Assembly: GCF_001632365.1 (NCBI RefSeq)
Contig: NW_024468517.1
Location: 392,829-456,828 of the forward strand
Length of the DNA: 64,000 bases
Direction: 5' to 3'
From: Laetiporus sulphureus 93-53
Taxonomy: Eukaryota; Basidiomycota; Agaricomycetes; Polyporales; Laetiporaceae
Position numbers and translations under genes: made by a program
Shown here: positions 23,342-39,943 of the stretch, piece by piece
How positions within the stretch are numbered: the first letter of the stretch is position 1
How the letters are laid out: each line of letters starts with the position of its first letter
The notes under the pieces: generated by a model
Told to the model about the DNA's origin: nothing
What the model saw: only the letters and a program-made list of their open reading frames with translations
Database searches by the model: none

Positions 23342-26300
23342 ACTTCTAGTGGTTTCGACGCGATTGACATGGGGGCTGCATGTTTGGACAATTTGCATTG
23401 TGCTGGGTGTTGTATTCCCCCTCGTTGGATCCTTGGCTCGTGTATATACCCGATACGATTATACCTAATTCAACCCATAACATGCGGATGTATAGATGCA
23501 GTCACATAACAGAACGTCAAATGGTTCTGCAATGAATCAATTGGACCCCTCGCAACCGTAAACAAAGGCTCCAGGTTGATCCTTTCGGATGGCTCTCTTC
23601 CTGGCACAGAGTTTGGCTGTGCTCCGGGGCTTGTATCCCAGTGGCGCACGGTGGTTCGTCATGATCTCAAGGCACACAGTCGAGACAGGGCCCTTGCGTG
23701 CCAAATCATACGTTACGTTGCAAATGGCTGGCGCTCCGATTCAGGTCTGGCCATGTAGAGCTGCTGTCACGACATTGATGTCTGAACGTTGAACGCCCAA
23801 GGAGCACACAAGGAGCCAATATACTCACGGGCGTTCCGCATGGTCCTCTTGTCCATTCAGTCCCGGAGCACCGCTCTCTGACACTTGTCACCTGTGGCAA
23901 TGGCCGCTGTACTCACATTGAAAACTGACAGCGGGTTGCCATAATCAACACTGCCAAAAGAAATTGGCAACGGCAGCGCGGCCAAATGAATTATGAAGCT
24001 TATTGGAACCGTTCAGTGCAAGCAGACGCCGCTCTAGATCAGACCTGGACACTCATATCTTCCAGGATCGCAACTCTCTATCCGCATACGCTCAAGAACC
24101 GCTCACCGGAAATTGTTACACGGGTTAGATGACGCACACAAGCGTTCCGCACCGCTATCGCCATCGCATGATCAAGTTCCAGTCCATCGCACACTGCGAC
24201 GTTCGTGGCATCCACAGCGGCATCGCACCCGTCTCATGAAATTATATACAATGAAAAAGGACGCTCTCCCCGCCACGAGTAAGGATGACAACGCATGACG
24301 TCCAAGGCGTCCATTAGAGCACAGTCGAGGCACGGAGGCATGTACGTACAACAGCGTTCGCATGAGCGGCAATGGAATTGACAACCTGGAGCGTAGAGCG
24401 GTCTGCCGCCACCACGTTGCCACACACTGCGGGCGTCCAGGTCCAGGTTGATCGATCGCGCCTACCCCTGAGTAATTTCCATATAAGGAGAGTTCCCGCC
24501 ATCACTGATTGTACAGCCACCGAATGCACGGCTTCAGAGTTCCAGACATCGTCTGGAGCGGTCCAAGCCATGTGCGGCACGCGCTGCCCCGGACGCGGAG
24601 ATTTACGGAGAGAAGAACGAGGCGGTGTGATTCACATCGGGACGCGAGGCCACCCGAACGCCACGAGGCTGTTAGGGCCACAAGCGCGCCCATATAAGCG
24701 CCGGAGCTGTGGCAAACAAGACGTACGTGGCATTTCACGGATTCATATACAGAACACGGTGAAATAGTCTACACCGACAAGCTCAATCCGTGAGACGAAC
24801 GAATGTCCGCGGCGGCGCACATGATCTAATCCACGTACGAACCGCCGGACCGTACGCGTAAAGACTCCCTCGCCTTCTCCTTATAGTCCGATCGGCGAAT
24901 TCACTGCGAGCACAGAAGCAGCGCGCTAGTCCCATGCGGGCAACTCCGGGCGAGGCCAGCGGTAGATTTAGGCTCGTTCTGTTGACGTTTGACGTTTGGG
25001 GCCCAGCGGCGAGTAGGACAAAGTTGGAAGAGAAGTCGCACAAGGGTGAACCGCGGAGAGAGGCCGTGGGAGAGGATCGTCCTGCGGCGGGGCTTGTGAG
25101 CAGCGCTGGTATAGAAGGTCGTGTTGACGAATTTGACCCGTGGTGGAAATCGAGAAGCGAGAGCGTATTAGTGGCATAATCATTTCCGACATCGGAGGAT
25201 GGAAGCATTCGGACGGCGTCCAGAGTAGTATAGCGCAAGAGAGCTCTGATACAGTCTGCGATATGGAAACCAGGGATTCTTTGACCTAGATGACTCTATG
25301 ACGTAGAGCAATGTGCGCAGGTGAACAAAGCAAGAGCATTTACGAGGAAACGAGGCACACCCGATTGACTATGAGCTGAGTCGAGACCAGGATTGAAGTA
25401 AGCTTCGAGGACGAAGAGCGTCGTATACAGAAGAACCACGGCAGAAGGAGATAAAGCAGCTCTAGCCCATTGTCCGCAAGACCGAGCAAGACAATATCCA
25501 AACACGCCATTGGATACGAGCGCCCCGTGAATCAGCCGCGAGGAGCGCTCGGATCTGCGGGGACCCGCCGTCAGCCTATCCATCGCGTATTCATATGCAA
25601 ACTCGCCAAGCGACAGACTCGGACAGAGAGTGCGCCAAGCGAACAGCCTCCTGGACGCTGGAAAGATCCGCAAGCAAGCGGAGAACAGCGACGTGCTCCT
25701 GGAGCTGGCATGGAAGCAGAGACAATCAGGTGGGGGGACCCTACATTGGTGCGCTTCTGTCAATGCAGAGAGAGGTCCCCGTTCCTGCTTGCATGGCACG
25801 CCCATCGGTTGGGGGTTTGCTGCCGAGCAACGCTGAGGGTCCAAGAGGCCAGCCGAGCTCCAGCGATGTACAAGGTTCATTCAAAATAACGCCAACGATG
25901 CTCCGCGCTTTAACCTTCTTGCCTGCTGCGAGAGATTGTCAGCAACACAGCAAACAGCACGCGCCGCATGGCAGCCCGGGCTAGCCGTGCGCACAGGTCC
26001 AGAGCTACCTCACGCTTGAGAGCGCACACATACATACGTGGCATCGTCAGAGCGAGCAGCGAGCAGCCGCCCTCCAGCCGTTCCTGGTCGCCACCTCCAC
26101 CTCTCGCCCCGCTTCTCCCGCATTGCCCCTGGGGAAGCGGGGAGGGCGGGGTACAGAACAGCCAGCACGATAGAAAACGCTAAAAATAGCGAGTCCGGGA
26201 CATTTAGATGTTCAGCTCTGGGGGATGCTCGGCTGCAGTGCCTTAAGCACCTGCTGAGCCAGGATGATCTGCGTCGTCCAGCTGAACACGAGTATGCGTC

Positions 26301-28752
26301 TTCACCAGGGCGGTGTGGCCCTCCCTTTTCCAGGGACGCGAGCGCCAGCGAGTCAGCCACCTTACGCCACGTTGATCCCCGCGCGCTCCGGGAGTTGCCA
26401 TCCGCATCTAGTGGCGGCGATCTTCCCTTCGTGCGTCCACACAATCAGGGGCGTTTACCCATATACGGAAACGAATAGGTGATCTCGGAGATAGCACGCG
26501 CTTGATCAGAATGCAACTTGGGAAATCACGGGCACCACCGCGAGGAAACGCGACGTTATGGAAGGGATATCGATAGCGGAATAGCGCAGCCGGCGGATAG
26601 ACATATGGGGCAATGACCGCGATGGGCTAGGCGAAAACTTGGCGGTGCGATCGAAGAGCGTAGCGACTATGTACGTACACTCATCCGCGCGGTTGTGCTA
26701 TGACGACAGCTTCGAGGGCGGTGTGCCGCCCGTTGAACAGTTACGAGTCACTCTCGCACCCAACGACGTACAGATCCTGGGAAGACGGGGCGCCGAGTAT
26801 TGCATAACGCAGCGGATGACGATGGGGAGATCGCCACAGCGAGGCCGTTCTGGACGAGACACGACGTCATGCAGCTTGGTCGGGCGAAGCTTGGGCAGGG
26901 ACGCGTAGAGCGCGAAGCACATTGTCAGCACGAACGGGCACCAACGTATGAAGCGTGAAGAACGCGCTATCTTGTGTGATAGGGGATGGCGGCTTCAGCG
27001 TGCTTCGCGCGTCCAGATCGCCGCCTAGAGTTGCAGGGATGAAATTAGATGTGCGGGACCCCCCGGGCTGCGGGACCATTGCTGCTTGCAAATCGAGAGT
27101 GGAAGATTCCACATGAGCGCGAAGCCCACAACCGCGGCGACGGACCGACGGCGAAGGAGGGTCCATAGCTGTTTTTGGGTGTTTGGGGCGACGGTGGTAG
27201 CCAAGGAGGCGGTAGCGAGCACCGTGCAATCAACACGCGTCCACGAAGCAGCACGCAGCCACAGATATGACGTGAACGAGCGTGTATGCTCCTGAAACTG
27301 TGAGGTGGGGAATGCTGCCACAAAGACTATGTATGCGCTCGCTGTGCATCGACGTAAGGACCCTAGAGTCGCAAGGAGAACAAGAACGCAGCTGCAGCTT
27401 CGATCCCCACCTCATCTCCATTCCGAGGTGCACGCATCATCGTACGTCTTCGAGCGAGCGACAGCGTGCCCACGGCGCAGGGTGGGTAGTGGCGAGCACT
27501 GGTCCAGGAGCGTCCAGACAGGCGGATATGGATTAGCAGCGAGGACGACGGCGTCCGCACGCAACGAGGTGGTCACGGCTGGATGCAGGAATCTCTTGTT
27601 ATGCGACGGCGGTCCCCACGGGGATTCTCCAGCGGAGTGACGAAACCTGTGATTTTTGCGTGATTAGGAGGGGCCTCGAGCGACCGCCGCCCACTCTGGA
27701 CTGGCGATACGATAGCGGTGTATGTCGCGCGATCACGGAGGTGTCGCAGATAAGTATAGTGTATGAATCATCGGAGGAAGGTGGCGGTGACTTGAATGCG
27801 CGAGAAAGCGTGTCTCGCTAGCTCATCGATGGGATCGCAGAGGGCCTGGAGACGTCGGGGAGCGAGCAGGAGGGACTGCGTTGATTCGGAAGAGAGCGCG
27901 GACGGATTTCGGAGGGAAGAGACGGAACAGGGTCGCTTACGTCAGCTGCGCGCACCGGGAGAGGGGCGGGCCGATTCACAATCGGGCGGGAGGTGCACGA
28001 GAAATGGCGAAACACATCTCCCATCCTCCTCCCTCTCTCGTCCCACCCGCGCATCTCTGTGCTCGACGGGGAGAGCGTGCTCGGAAGAACCAGCCAGCAG
28101 CACCCGCGCTCCTGATTGACAGCGCTTGGGGACGACAGCGTCAACGCCCCCGGGCAGATCATCTCCAGGCTCATCTCCAAGCGGGGTCGCGCTGCGGGGA
28201 TAGCCTTCGAGATTCCCGTGCTGCGATTTTCAGATTTGGATTTGCTTACAACAACGCTGCCGGTTCCCGCCCGCCTGCCGCCTAAGTAACTCTACCATCT
28301 CACCACCCACGCTTTGCACCTAGGCCACACTCGACATTTTTCCCGCTCCTCCTTATTACCCCGCCGCGCAGTTTATCTCACGGTGTCTTCCCCACCTGAC
28401 GCTTCCCCACGACCCAGCTGCTCCTGCTTCTTGGACTTCTCCATCACGAACCCTTCGCTCTTCTCTCACACCGTCCCGTCTAGGGCTAGCAGCCTCTGCG
28501 TGCATAGCTTCCACATCCTCGGTTTTCGTATATAACGTGCTCCACCCCCGGCATTGTCGACAGCCATATCCGCCGCCATCGCAGACCCTTCCAATTGGCT
28601 TCTCCTTCTAAACGTGCGTGTCACCTTTCATGATACATCATTTAGTGATACTAATACCCATTTGTGTTTGTGGTGTCCCGTCTCGCTCCTGATCTCCATC
28701 GCTCTGTGCCTTATATACCACACATACCGTTTCCACCACCCCAGACCTCGAC
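23342..28752. other. 5.4-kb region without a convincing gene
   Basis: Only short ORFs occur, on all frames, none with a domain I recognise. The longest is a 194-codon ORF on the minus strand at 25296-25880. Several minus-strand ORFs between about 24.8 and 27.4 kb contain hydrophobic, membrane-like segments (e.g. SVAAVVGFALMWNLPLSI near 27.1 kb, FVLTMCFALYASLP near 26.9 kb, AVVLLYTTLFVLEAYF near 25.4 kb). This could be a decayed or poorly conserved multi-pass membrane protein gene, but I could not join exons convincingly. The last 500 bases are pyrimidine-rich and form the upstream/5' UTR region of the CreA-like gene. Confidence 0.4.
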
Positions 28753-31030
<2,278 letters not shown>

Positions 31031-32125
31031 CGAGTCGCGGGCCGTCGTCGGCTGAATGTCGGCGCGTGTGCGTTAGCGTCGTCGCTCGTTCCTTCGTTCC
31101 TCTTCTAATGTCTACATTCGCCTGCCTGCTACGTAACTTCCGGTTGCACGACACGACGATGACGATCGCCCCTGCGTCAAGTGTATTTTCGACGATACGA
31201 GTTTCTCGATACCCCGTAGAATCCCACCCCCTCTCCCACATTCATTCGTCCAGTTCTTGACCTCCACGCCTGATGATGATCACGGACATGGATATAGATG
31301 CTAGTGTTATATAGACAGATCACGATGACCCATCCATTCTCCACCACCACTTACTGCGCCCTTGCTCTACGCTTGAAGTTGCTTTTACTGTACGTACCCC
31401 GTTCGCTGCTTGACCATGTGTATCTGTGAGAGTATGTCGTCGTTTTCTCCGTAGAGTGATGATGAGATCTGACTGCTCGTTGCAGCTTAGAGCGTACCTA
31501 GTATAATGCCGTTCTTTGTATATTGAACGTGATCATGAATGATCCACATGCATATATGCCTTGCTCTGCGATGTCGGATTGAGAGACCTGTGACTCGTAT
31601 CTAGGTATGTAGGTCTCCACTCTCACAAAGGCCCTACTTCTTGCCTTCAAGCTTAAACCCATCTATCTTCGGCTCTGCGATAGCAAGCTCAAGCACTCAA
31701 GCTCAAGCTTTCAAATTTTCAAGGGTCATGCAGTAGTGCATGGACGGTCATGCAGTAGTGCATGGACGGTCATGCATCAAGTTAGCTGGCGTCACGGAGG
31801 TTACGAGACTGTATATTTCGGAGTATGTACACTCTTATGCACCATATAGCAGCTACAATACTATAAGACTCCATCGGATGGGCTTGGATATTGAGAGCTA
31901 AAAAGAGCAGCATCCTGGAGGTGTGACTGGAACTGTGGCGGTGGCGCCGTTGCAACGTCTCAGGCTCAGCGCTAAACAGACCGACGTGTTGGCTCAGCAC
32001 CCTTACTTCATCGCGGGGTAGCCATCACTGCCGCCGCCGACATCGACTCCATCTACCTGCACGATCTGGCGTTGAGACTGCAATTGTCGAACAGGTGTCG
32101 ACAAGCTTCTTATAGACTGCTCACC
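31031..32125. other. Gene-free stretch of 1.1 kb
   Basis: This is the 3' flank of the CreA-like gene and the upstream flank of the DUF6314 gene. It contains the 22-bp tandem repeat listed separately and a CAAGCTCAAGC-type direct repeat just before it. No gene was seen. Confidence 0.5.
31724..31776. repeat. 22-bp tandem repeat, 2.4 copies
   Basis: The unit starting GGTCATGCAGTAGTGCATGG occurs at 31724-31745 and 31746-31767 with no mismatch. A third partial copy (GGTCATGCA) follows at 31768-31776. Confidence 0.85.
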
Positions 32126-32830
32126 ATGACGGAAGCACAAACATCGTTGCGCAGCCCCTCGCACGCTCGCCAGGCATTCTCGTCGGTCATCTCTCCCCTG
32201 CAGAGCGATCGCTCTGCAAGCAACACCCACACCTCCCACGCACACAGGGATCCGGGCACCCTGTTCCGCTCCTTAGTGGGAGATTGGCATGTTCGCCGAA
32301 AGATACATCACGGCCGAAAATCAAAGGGCATCGATGGACGGTTCGAGGGCACTGCGACCTTCTTCCTCCGCGCTCCAACTGCAGACAAGCCGGAGGAGGG
32401 TATGCAAGAGTACCTGTATCGCGAGCATGGCACGTTCACCACCGCAACGGGTACCTCGTTCCCTGCGCAGATGAAATACGTGTATCGGTACCATCCGGCA
32501 TCGACGCGGATTTCGGTCTGGCGCGTGAAGCCAGGAGCCTCTGCTGCGCTTCCTGATGCGGGCGACGTGGACGATTGGTTCCACGATATCCTCTTGGACT
32601 CGGAGACCTCCTCCGACGTGCGAGCACGGGCATCGACGTGGTTTGCGGACCATCGGGACGCGGGGAGCTGTGCGGCCAGGGGCAGCGAGCATCTCTGTGT
32701 TAGGGATCTGTACAAGCCTTTTTACCGATTCTGCTTCAAGGGAGATGAGCTGGTGGAGTTTGGGGTTGGCTATGAGGTGAGCGGCCCAAAGAAGGACTAT
32801 ACCAGCGAGGCGTGGTATGAGCGGTCGTAG
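32126..32830 (+). CDS. DUF6314 protein
   Basis: Single-exon protein of 234 aa with the DUF6314 fold, found in bacteria and fungi, of unknown function. The ATG at 32126 (MTEAQTSLRSPS) was chosen because the frame upstream has only a TTG. The N-terminal 40 residues are Ser/His-rich. The domain runs from about residue 50 (GTLFRSLVGDWHVRRKIHHG) through GRFEGTATFFLRAP, YLYREHGTF and MKYVYRYHPASTRISVW. It continues through DDWFHDILLD and the closing HLCVRDLYKPFYRFCF and YEVSGPKKDYTSEAWYERS. The conserved pattern of tyrosines, His-Cys...D-Y and GP-KDY supports the family call. The family fold resembles a lipocalin-like barrel, so ligand binding is possible but not shown. No signal peptide is evident. 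Confidence 0.75.
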   Translation: MTEAQTSLRSPSHARQAFSSVISPLQSDRSASNTHTSHAHRDPGTLFRSLVGDWHVRRKIHHGRKSKGIDGRFEGTATFFLRAPTADKPEEGMQEYLYREHGTFTTATGTSFPAQMKYVYRYHPASTRISVWRVKPGASAALPDAGDVDDWFHDILLDSETSSDVRARASTWFADHRDAGSCAARGSEHLCVRDLYKPFYRFCFKGDELVEFGVGYEVSGPKKDYTSEAWYERS

Positions 32831-33387
32831 CGTCTCGCGCGTAGGTGCTTGCCACCTCTGGGAGTCTTAGAAATGAGGAACGTAATAGAAGTTCGTGCCA
32901 CTAGAGTATCGATGAGCTCTACCGTTCGCTTGTATGGATCATACGTACAGTTGATTGCTCTAGACCTCTTGCTACCAATGTACTGTTGCATTTTCATTCC
33001 ACACCCACCTACTGTGTACTTGTGGCAACTCAACGTATAAATGATGAGAGGATGAAGAACGGCGATCTCGAGGAGGGGTCCGTACCTCAAGCATCCTGCA
33101 TTTAGATTTTGAGATTCCTCTATATGTGCCTTGGTCTTCCACTTGTCGGTTCATCCGTCATTAATGCCAATCTTCTCGTCATGTTCGAAATGCTTAAAGT
33201 GGCGGTGGAAGTGGCGCGGAGTGATGGGACGCGTTGATCACGTGTGCCGCGACGAGGAGCTCGTTCATCCTTCTTGCGTGCATTCTGCCGACGCTCTTGC
33301 TCTCATCTTATCTATCTGTCGCGTTGCGAGCAAGCGTACAACTGCTGTCGTTCTTGCCAGCTTTCACCTGTAGCCAAGAACCTGCTG
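32831..33387. other. Intergenic, 557 bases
   Basis: Lies between two plus-strand genes. No ORF with a recognisable domain and no structural RNA were seen. It should hold the dynactin p62 promoter. Confidence 0.45.
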
Positions 33388-35265
33388 ATGGCTTCAAGTG
33401 TCGAATACTACTGCCCCTGCCTGGCGGAGACACCCCATCCTCCGCCACCTCATCTGCCCTCATCTGCATACAGTTTTCATCCCCTGCACAATCTCTTCTT
33501 CTGCGAGGAATGCGACGCTGTGCGGTGTAACCGTTGTGTCATGATGGAAGTCAGTGGGTATTACTGCCCAAACTGTCTGTTCGAGGTGCCCAGTGCGAGC
33601 GTGCGCGCGGAGAAGAACAGGCGAGTACGCGAGCAGGTGAACCGCATTATTTGTTGACATGCATGATAGGTGTGCCCGGAACTGCTTCATGTGCCCCATA
33701 TGCCGAAACACCCTCACTGTTGTGCCTTCTGATCCGTCAGAGGGCAGCGAAATGCGATTATCGACGATCGTGTCCAGTTCTTTAGGAGAGCCCCCATTCT
33801 TTCTCTACTGCAACCACTGCAGATGGGACTCGGCAGAGATTGACATCACTTTCGAGAAGCCGACCGGTCTGGCAGGTATGTATATCTTCGTGCGTCCGAC
33901 TGTATGTTCTTCCTCATCTCACATCACATCCAGCTCAGCTGCAAAGGTACGAAGACTCCGCCCCCGAGTCGCTCGAGTTCGAGCGCCTGAAGGAACACTT
34001 TGAGCCCTACCTACGTGCATCTCCCTCTTCCGGCCTGCCGAACGTCTCCTCACATCACCTTCACACTAACCCCATCACAGCCGCTGCTTCGTCTGCACTC
34101 GCGCGCGACATCCCCGGCGTGGCGAAGTACAACCCATTGTCGCGCACTCGCTTGACGGCCTACAAGAGCAGCCAGAAGCAGGAGATATCCGATTACAGGG
34201 CGCGTATGGAGGCGGGCTCGGCTATAGGGCTGGGTTTGGGAGGAGGAGAGGCCGATGTGGAATATATGCGGCATCTGGAGACGGTGTCGGAAGTGGCGAG
34301 CCTCGAGCAACGATGGTTGAACAGTTGGGTAAATCCACTGCAAACGAGGTGAGACTGGCATTTGAGATCTTCAATGATCTGTTGACGGTGTCTACAGTGA
34401 GCTCAAGCCTATGCGGATACCGCTACAATCGAAGAAGTCAAAGCGCTGTCCCAGCTGTCGGCACATTCTCATCAAGCCAGAGCAGAAGGCACAGTCGGTG
34501 CGTTACAAGATCAAGCTTGTTGCTGGGAATTATCTTCCCGCGATCACAGCCACCCTGCCTCACGCACAAGCTGCGATAGAGATGATGAAACGCTCGTCGG
34601 CTCTCAACAAGTCTGCATCTGCGGCGATTGGCGACGTGCAAGGTTCCACGGCAGGCGCTTTGCTGGCGGGCAAGACGTATCCGTTCCATCTTGCGTTCAC
34701 CAACCCCTTGTACGATCCCATCCAGGTGCGCCTCAAGAAAGCTCAACTCATCTCTGCAGCGAACGCGGAGGGTGCGACGGAGACAGGAGACAAGCCGCGC
34801 CGACCTGCATTTCAAGTCAATCTACCAAGTACGGCCTTTCCCATCGGTGCGTTCGCGGAAGCATGGGAGTACGAGGACGATGAGGAAGAAGACATGTTCG
34901 GGTTGGAGGAGGAGGACGTGGACGGCCGGGCCCAGAGAGACGGACGGGGCTCGCGGACGGTCGGGATACTGGAGAAGCGAGCCAATGTGACAGTAGTGGG
35001 CGGCGAGGTCATCCTCACGAAGGAGGCGCGGGGAAATGTCAAGGTATGTATTGCGTTAGTGTGTGGAGCTGGCAGCTCAACCGCAGGATAGTTCAACATG
35101 CTCGTATCCTTTACGTATCGCTCAGACGACCCCGAGCCGGCCGAAGAGACCCAAGTTGGGACGCCATCACGCCCAAAGCAACCCGAGCTGAAGAACTTTG
35201 CATTCTACACGGTGGTCGACCTGGGACCCATCGTGCCGCGAGAGGAGACGAATATTGATCTCTGA
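33388..35265 (+). CDS. DCTN4: Dynactin subunit 4 (p62)
   Basis: Subunit p62 of dynactin, at the pointed-end complex of the Arp1 filament, needed for dynein-driven nuclear and vesicle movement. Five exons keep phase for 557 aa: 33388-33620, 33670-33875, 33934-34348, 34398-35043 and 35092-35265. The cysteine-rich N-terminal zinc-binding region is clear. It has YYCPCLAETPHPP, FFCEECDAVRCNRCV, GYYCPNCLFEVP, CARNCFMCPICRN and FFLYCNHCRWDSAEI. Later come ELKPMRIPLQSKKSKRCPSC and a C-terminal beta-rich part (HLAFTNPLYDPIQVRL, NMLVSFTYRSDD, FYTVVDLGPIVPR). Intron 1 appears to use a GC donor (AG|GCGAGT at 33621), the only phase-correct join I could find. The protein ends ETNIDL. Confidence 0.9.
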
Positions 35266-35659
35266 GAGCCAGTCAGCTGGTGTGTTTCGTATGTATCTGT
35301 CTTCCCTGCTGTTGGCCGCTGCAGTGATGCACAATCAGAAACGTGAGTGGGCTATGTGCGATTGCGATGCATCGCCAGCCAATGAACGCGTCGCGACGGA
35401 GATGACGATCACGTGCGCTCCGTAGCCATAGTGAACGCGACATGCGGCGAATCACCAAATTCCGACCAATCTCTCACATAACACTCCTTTGAATGCACTC
35501 CCTCCGACTGCGCATCAGCGTTCCCTCCCAGTCTTTCACTTCACCCCTCCCTTGCATGTCGTTCTGTCTTCTTTGCCAGGCGCAAGCTTGATTCCTTTTA
35601 CGTTCTTTTCTGCACGGACAGACAGTGTTCTTTATCCTACGCTGGACGAGGCACACATC
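35266..35659. other. Intergenic, 394 bases
   Basis: Upstream region of the PY-motif membrane protein gene. It is pyrimidine-rich near the start codon, and the reading frame is open upstream of the chosen ATG. No separate gene was seen. Confidence 0.45.
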
Positions 35660-36742
35660 ATGGCGACGGCCGGACCTCAGCAAGTTCAACCACAGGCGGG
35701 ACCTCTCCCACCTAAACGCGGAGAGATCGGATACCGGGAGGATGTGCATGGCGCTACGCAGGATCTCGGTGAGGGTCGCAGTAATGCGGAATCATCCAGT
35801 CCATTGCCTGCCAGACACCCAGCAGACACTCCTCTTCCTCCCATACCAAGTCATAGCACAAGCGCAGGGCCAGGTCCTGCTGCTCCCACCAACCCGCCAG
35901 CCTCGGGCGGCGACGTCAATCCCAACGCCACCTCCAACTCTACACCACACTCCGTGCCAAAGCACTGCAAACGCGTCCCGACCGTCGCCGGTCTGCGCGT
36001 CAGCACATTAGCCGTCTTTATCTTTGAGATACTGGTGCTCGCGGGCACCATAACCGGCTGGGCCGTCCTCATCCAGCGCATGCAGTCCAGCCAGTCGACA
36101 TCCACATCCTCCATGAATAAACAGAACAGCCAGGGAGGTCAAGGCGGACTTGCCATGGGCTCCGCGCTCATCTTCGTCTACGTCGCCTTTGCCATCATGA
36201 CACTCGTGCAGATCATAATCCTGGAACGCACCGTGTTCCGCCTGCGCGCAGAGCGCTATGCGCACATGCATCCAGGCGAGATCCTGCCGACGAGCCAGCG
36301 GCGCGCGCCGGCGCACACGGGCATGGCGCTCGTGCCTTGGAACCGGCCGTCTTTGCCGACCTATGCGGCTGCGCTGGCACAGAGCGGCGTGAGCACGGGC
36401 GACGTCGAAGATAATATCATTGCGGTGCCGCCGCCACCTGCGTACGGCGATACGCGCGCGAGTACGCTGCTATTGGCCGGCGCGAGGCCGGAGCGGTTGC
36501 GTGCGCAGAGGCTGCGCGAGAGCGCGGGCTCGGTCATGTCGTGGACGCATATCAGGAGGGCGAGTCGGGAGAGCGAGGCGAGTCGCGCTACGGGGGATAG
36601 GCCGAAGAGTTATATGAGCACGGACCCGGAGTGGGAGGAGCGGATGGACGCGCAGAGGGCGGTGAGGCTGGAAGAGACGTTGGCGAAGTTGGAGGAGGGC
36701 GATGTGACGGACGCGGTACATGCACACCGGGAGAGAAGATGA
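35660..36742 (+). CDS. Two-TM fungal membrane protein with PY motifs
   Basis: Single-exon protein of 360 aa from the ATG at 35660. The frame is open to 35489, but the added sequence looks like 5' UTR. I recognise no named family. Residues 1-110 are Pro/Ser/Asn-rich. Two hydrophobic helices follow: VSTLAVFIFEILVLAGTITG and, after a Ser/Thr/Gln/Gly-rich loop, MGSALIFVYVAFAIMTLVQI. The C-terminal half is cytosolic by the positive-inside rule (RLRAERYAHMHPG). It holds LPTYAAAL and VPPPPAYGD, which fit L/P-P-x-Y binding sites for WW domains of Rsp5/Nedd4 ubiquitin ligases. A basic Ser/Arg stretch and a C-terminal helix with EETLAKLEEGDVTD follow. A role as a ubiquitin-ligase adaptor or regulated membrane protein is inference. 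Confidence 0.6.
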   Translation: MATAGPQQVQPQAGPLPPKRGEIGYREDVHGATQDLGEGRSNAESSSPLPARHPADTPLPPIPSHSTSAGPGPAAPTNPPASGGDVNPNATSNSTPHSVPKHCKRVPTVAGLRVSTLAVFIFEILVLAGTITGWAVLIQRMQSSQSTSTSSMNKQNSQGGQGGLAMGSALIFVYVAFAIMTLVQIIILERTVFRLRAERYAHMHPGEILPTSQRRAPAHTGMALVPWNRPSLPTYAAALAQSGVSTGDVEDNIIAVPPPPAYGDTRASTLLLAGARPERLRAQRLRESAGSVMSWTHIRRASRESEASRATGDRPKSYMSTDPEWEERMDAQRAVRLEETLAKLEEGDVTDAVHAHRERR

Positions 36743-37842
36743 AGGCACGCTCGACGCTTTCTAAATGCTGATTGCAAATTGCTTTTGCCAGACGGGTGGG
36801 TGGCGTGCATCACGGCTGCGCTGGGATATGCCGGACGCATATGTGGACTCTGTCGTTCGTTTTATGCTTCGTGTACATGCACAATTGTTGACAATTGTTG
36901 TAAAATGCATTGCAGCTGAGTCTGCGCGCTTCATTCGTTTGTCGTGTGCGGTGCGGGTACGTGTTCGCCGACATGCCTGCTTCAGTGTTCCTGCTGCTTC
37001 CGACCTATATCCGCCCTGGCAAAAGCTTGAATCATATTTGACGCAGCCGTCTCCGATCCATCAGCGTGCTCCTCATAGACTTCCTTGGAACCGAGCGGAA
37101 GTAGAGTCAAACTCGGCGTTCAGTCCCATCCGACCGTCCACTCACGGGCGGTATTGCTATATCTGGAAACTTGAGAGCTGGACGTCCCTGCAGCGCTATT
37201 CTTGACTTTAGCAAAAATTTCACGTTCGCGCTTCTTCGACAGACAACAAGGTAACCTTGTCTTTGTCTGGCGACACAGCCATCACATTTCCGCGAGGAGC
37301 TCGAAGCAGGTATCCTCGAGGCTCGTGGACGATACATGTGCCGCCGCACTCGCCGCGCCGCAGAATTGGACGATCAACGGGAGGCGCCAAACGCCGTCCA
37401 CGGAGAAGGCAACTACCAGCGTCTTGGAAGTGACTTCGTTCCACCCAAATCGGCTGCCTTTCCTCCCACCTGCAGGCCACATGCAGCGCACAACACGAGA
37501 CTGAGCGACCACGTGAAGTAGGCACTATATCCGAGCGCAACATGCGCTCGTCGCATCTTTTTCCCCCCGTCCTGGCTACGCGCAATGCTTTCCAGCTTCT
37601 TTTTTGCAGTTTTGTTTGCACAGCTTCCTGTTTGGTGGTTACCATGCCTGGGAGATCAGACGGTCATCGGCGAGGATGACATCGGTTGGTGGAATCAGGG
37701 ACCAGTGCACGGAGGAAACCACCTGACGATCTTTGTTGCATGCTATAATTGCCAGTCGGGGCCGTGCCATATGCTTTCACGCATATAAAATGGAACGCGG
37801 TAGGTGCCTTTGCTCAGCAGACTGCACTCCCCAGTCGCGACG
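36743..37842. other. Upstream region of the glucoamylase gene, 1.1 kb
   Basis: No gene with a domain is visible. A 141-codon minus-strand ORF at 37220-37645 has no recognisable family. The stretch should hold the glucoamylase promoter. I checked for CreA-type SYGGRG sites by eye and found none that were convincing. Confidence 0.45.
37784..37790 (+). promoter_or_regulatory. TATA box of the glucoamylase gene
   Basis: TATAAAA lies 53-59 bases upstream of the glucoamylase ATG, in the position expected for a strong regulated fungal promoter. Confidence 0.6.

Positions 37843-39943
<2,101 letters not shown>

Noticed and set aside
37220..37645. 141-codon minus-strand ORF upstream of the glucoamylase
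   Set aside because: No recognisable motif, and it lies where the glucoamylase promoter is expected.
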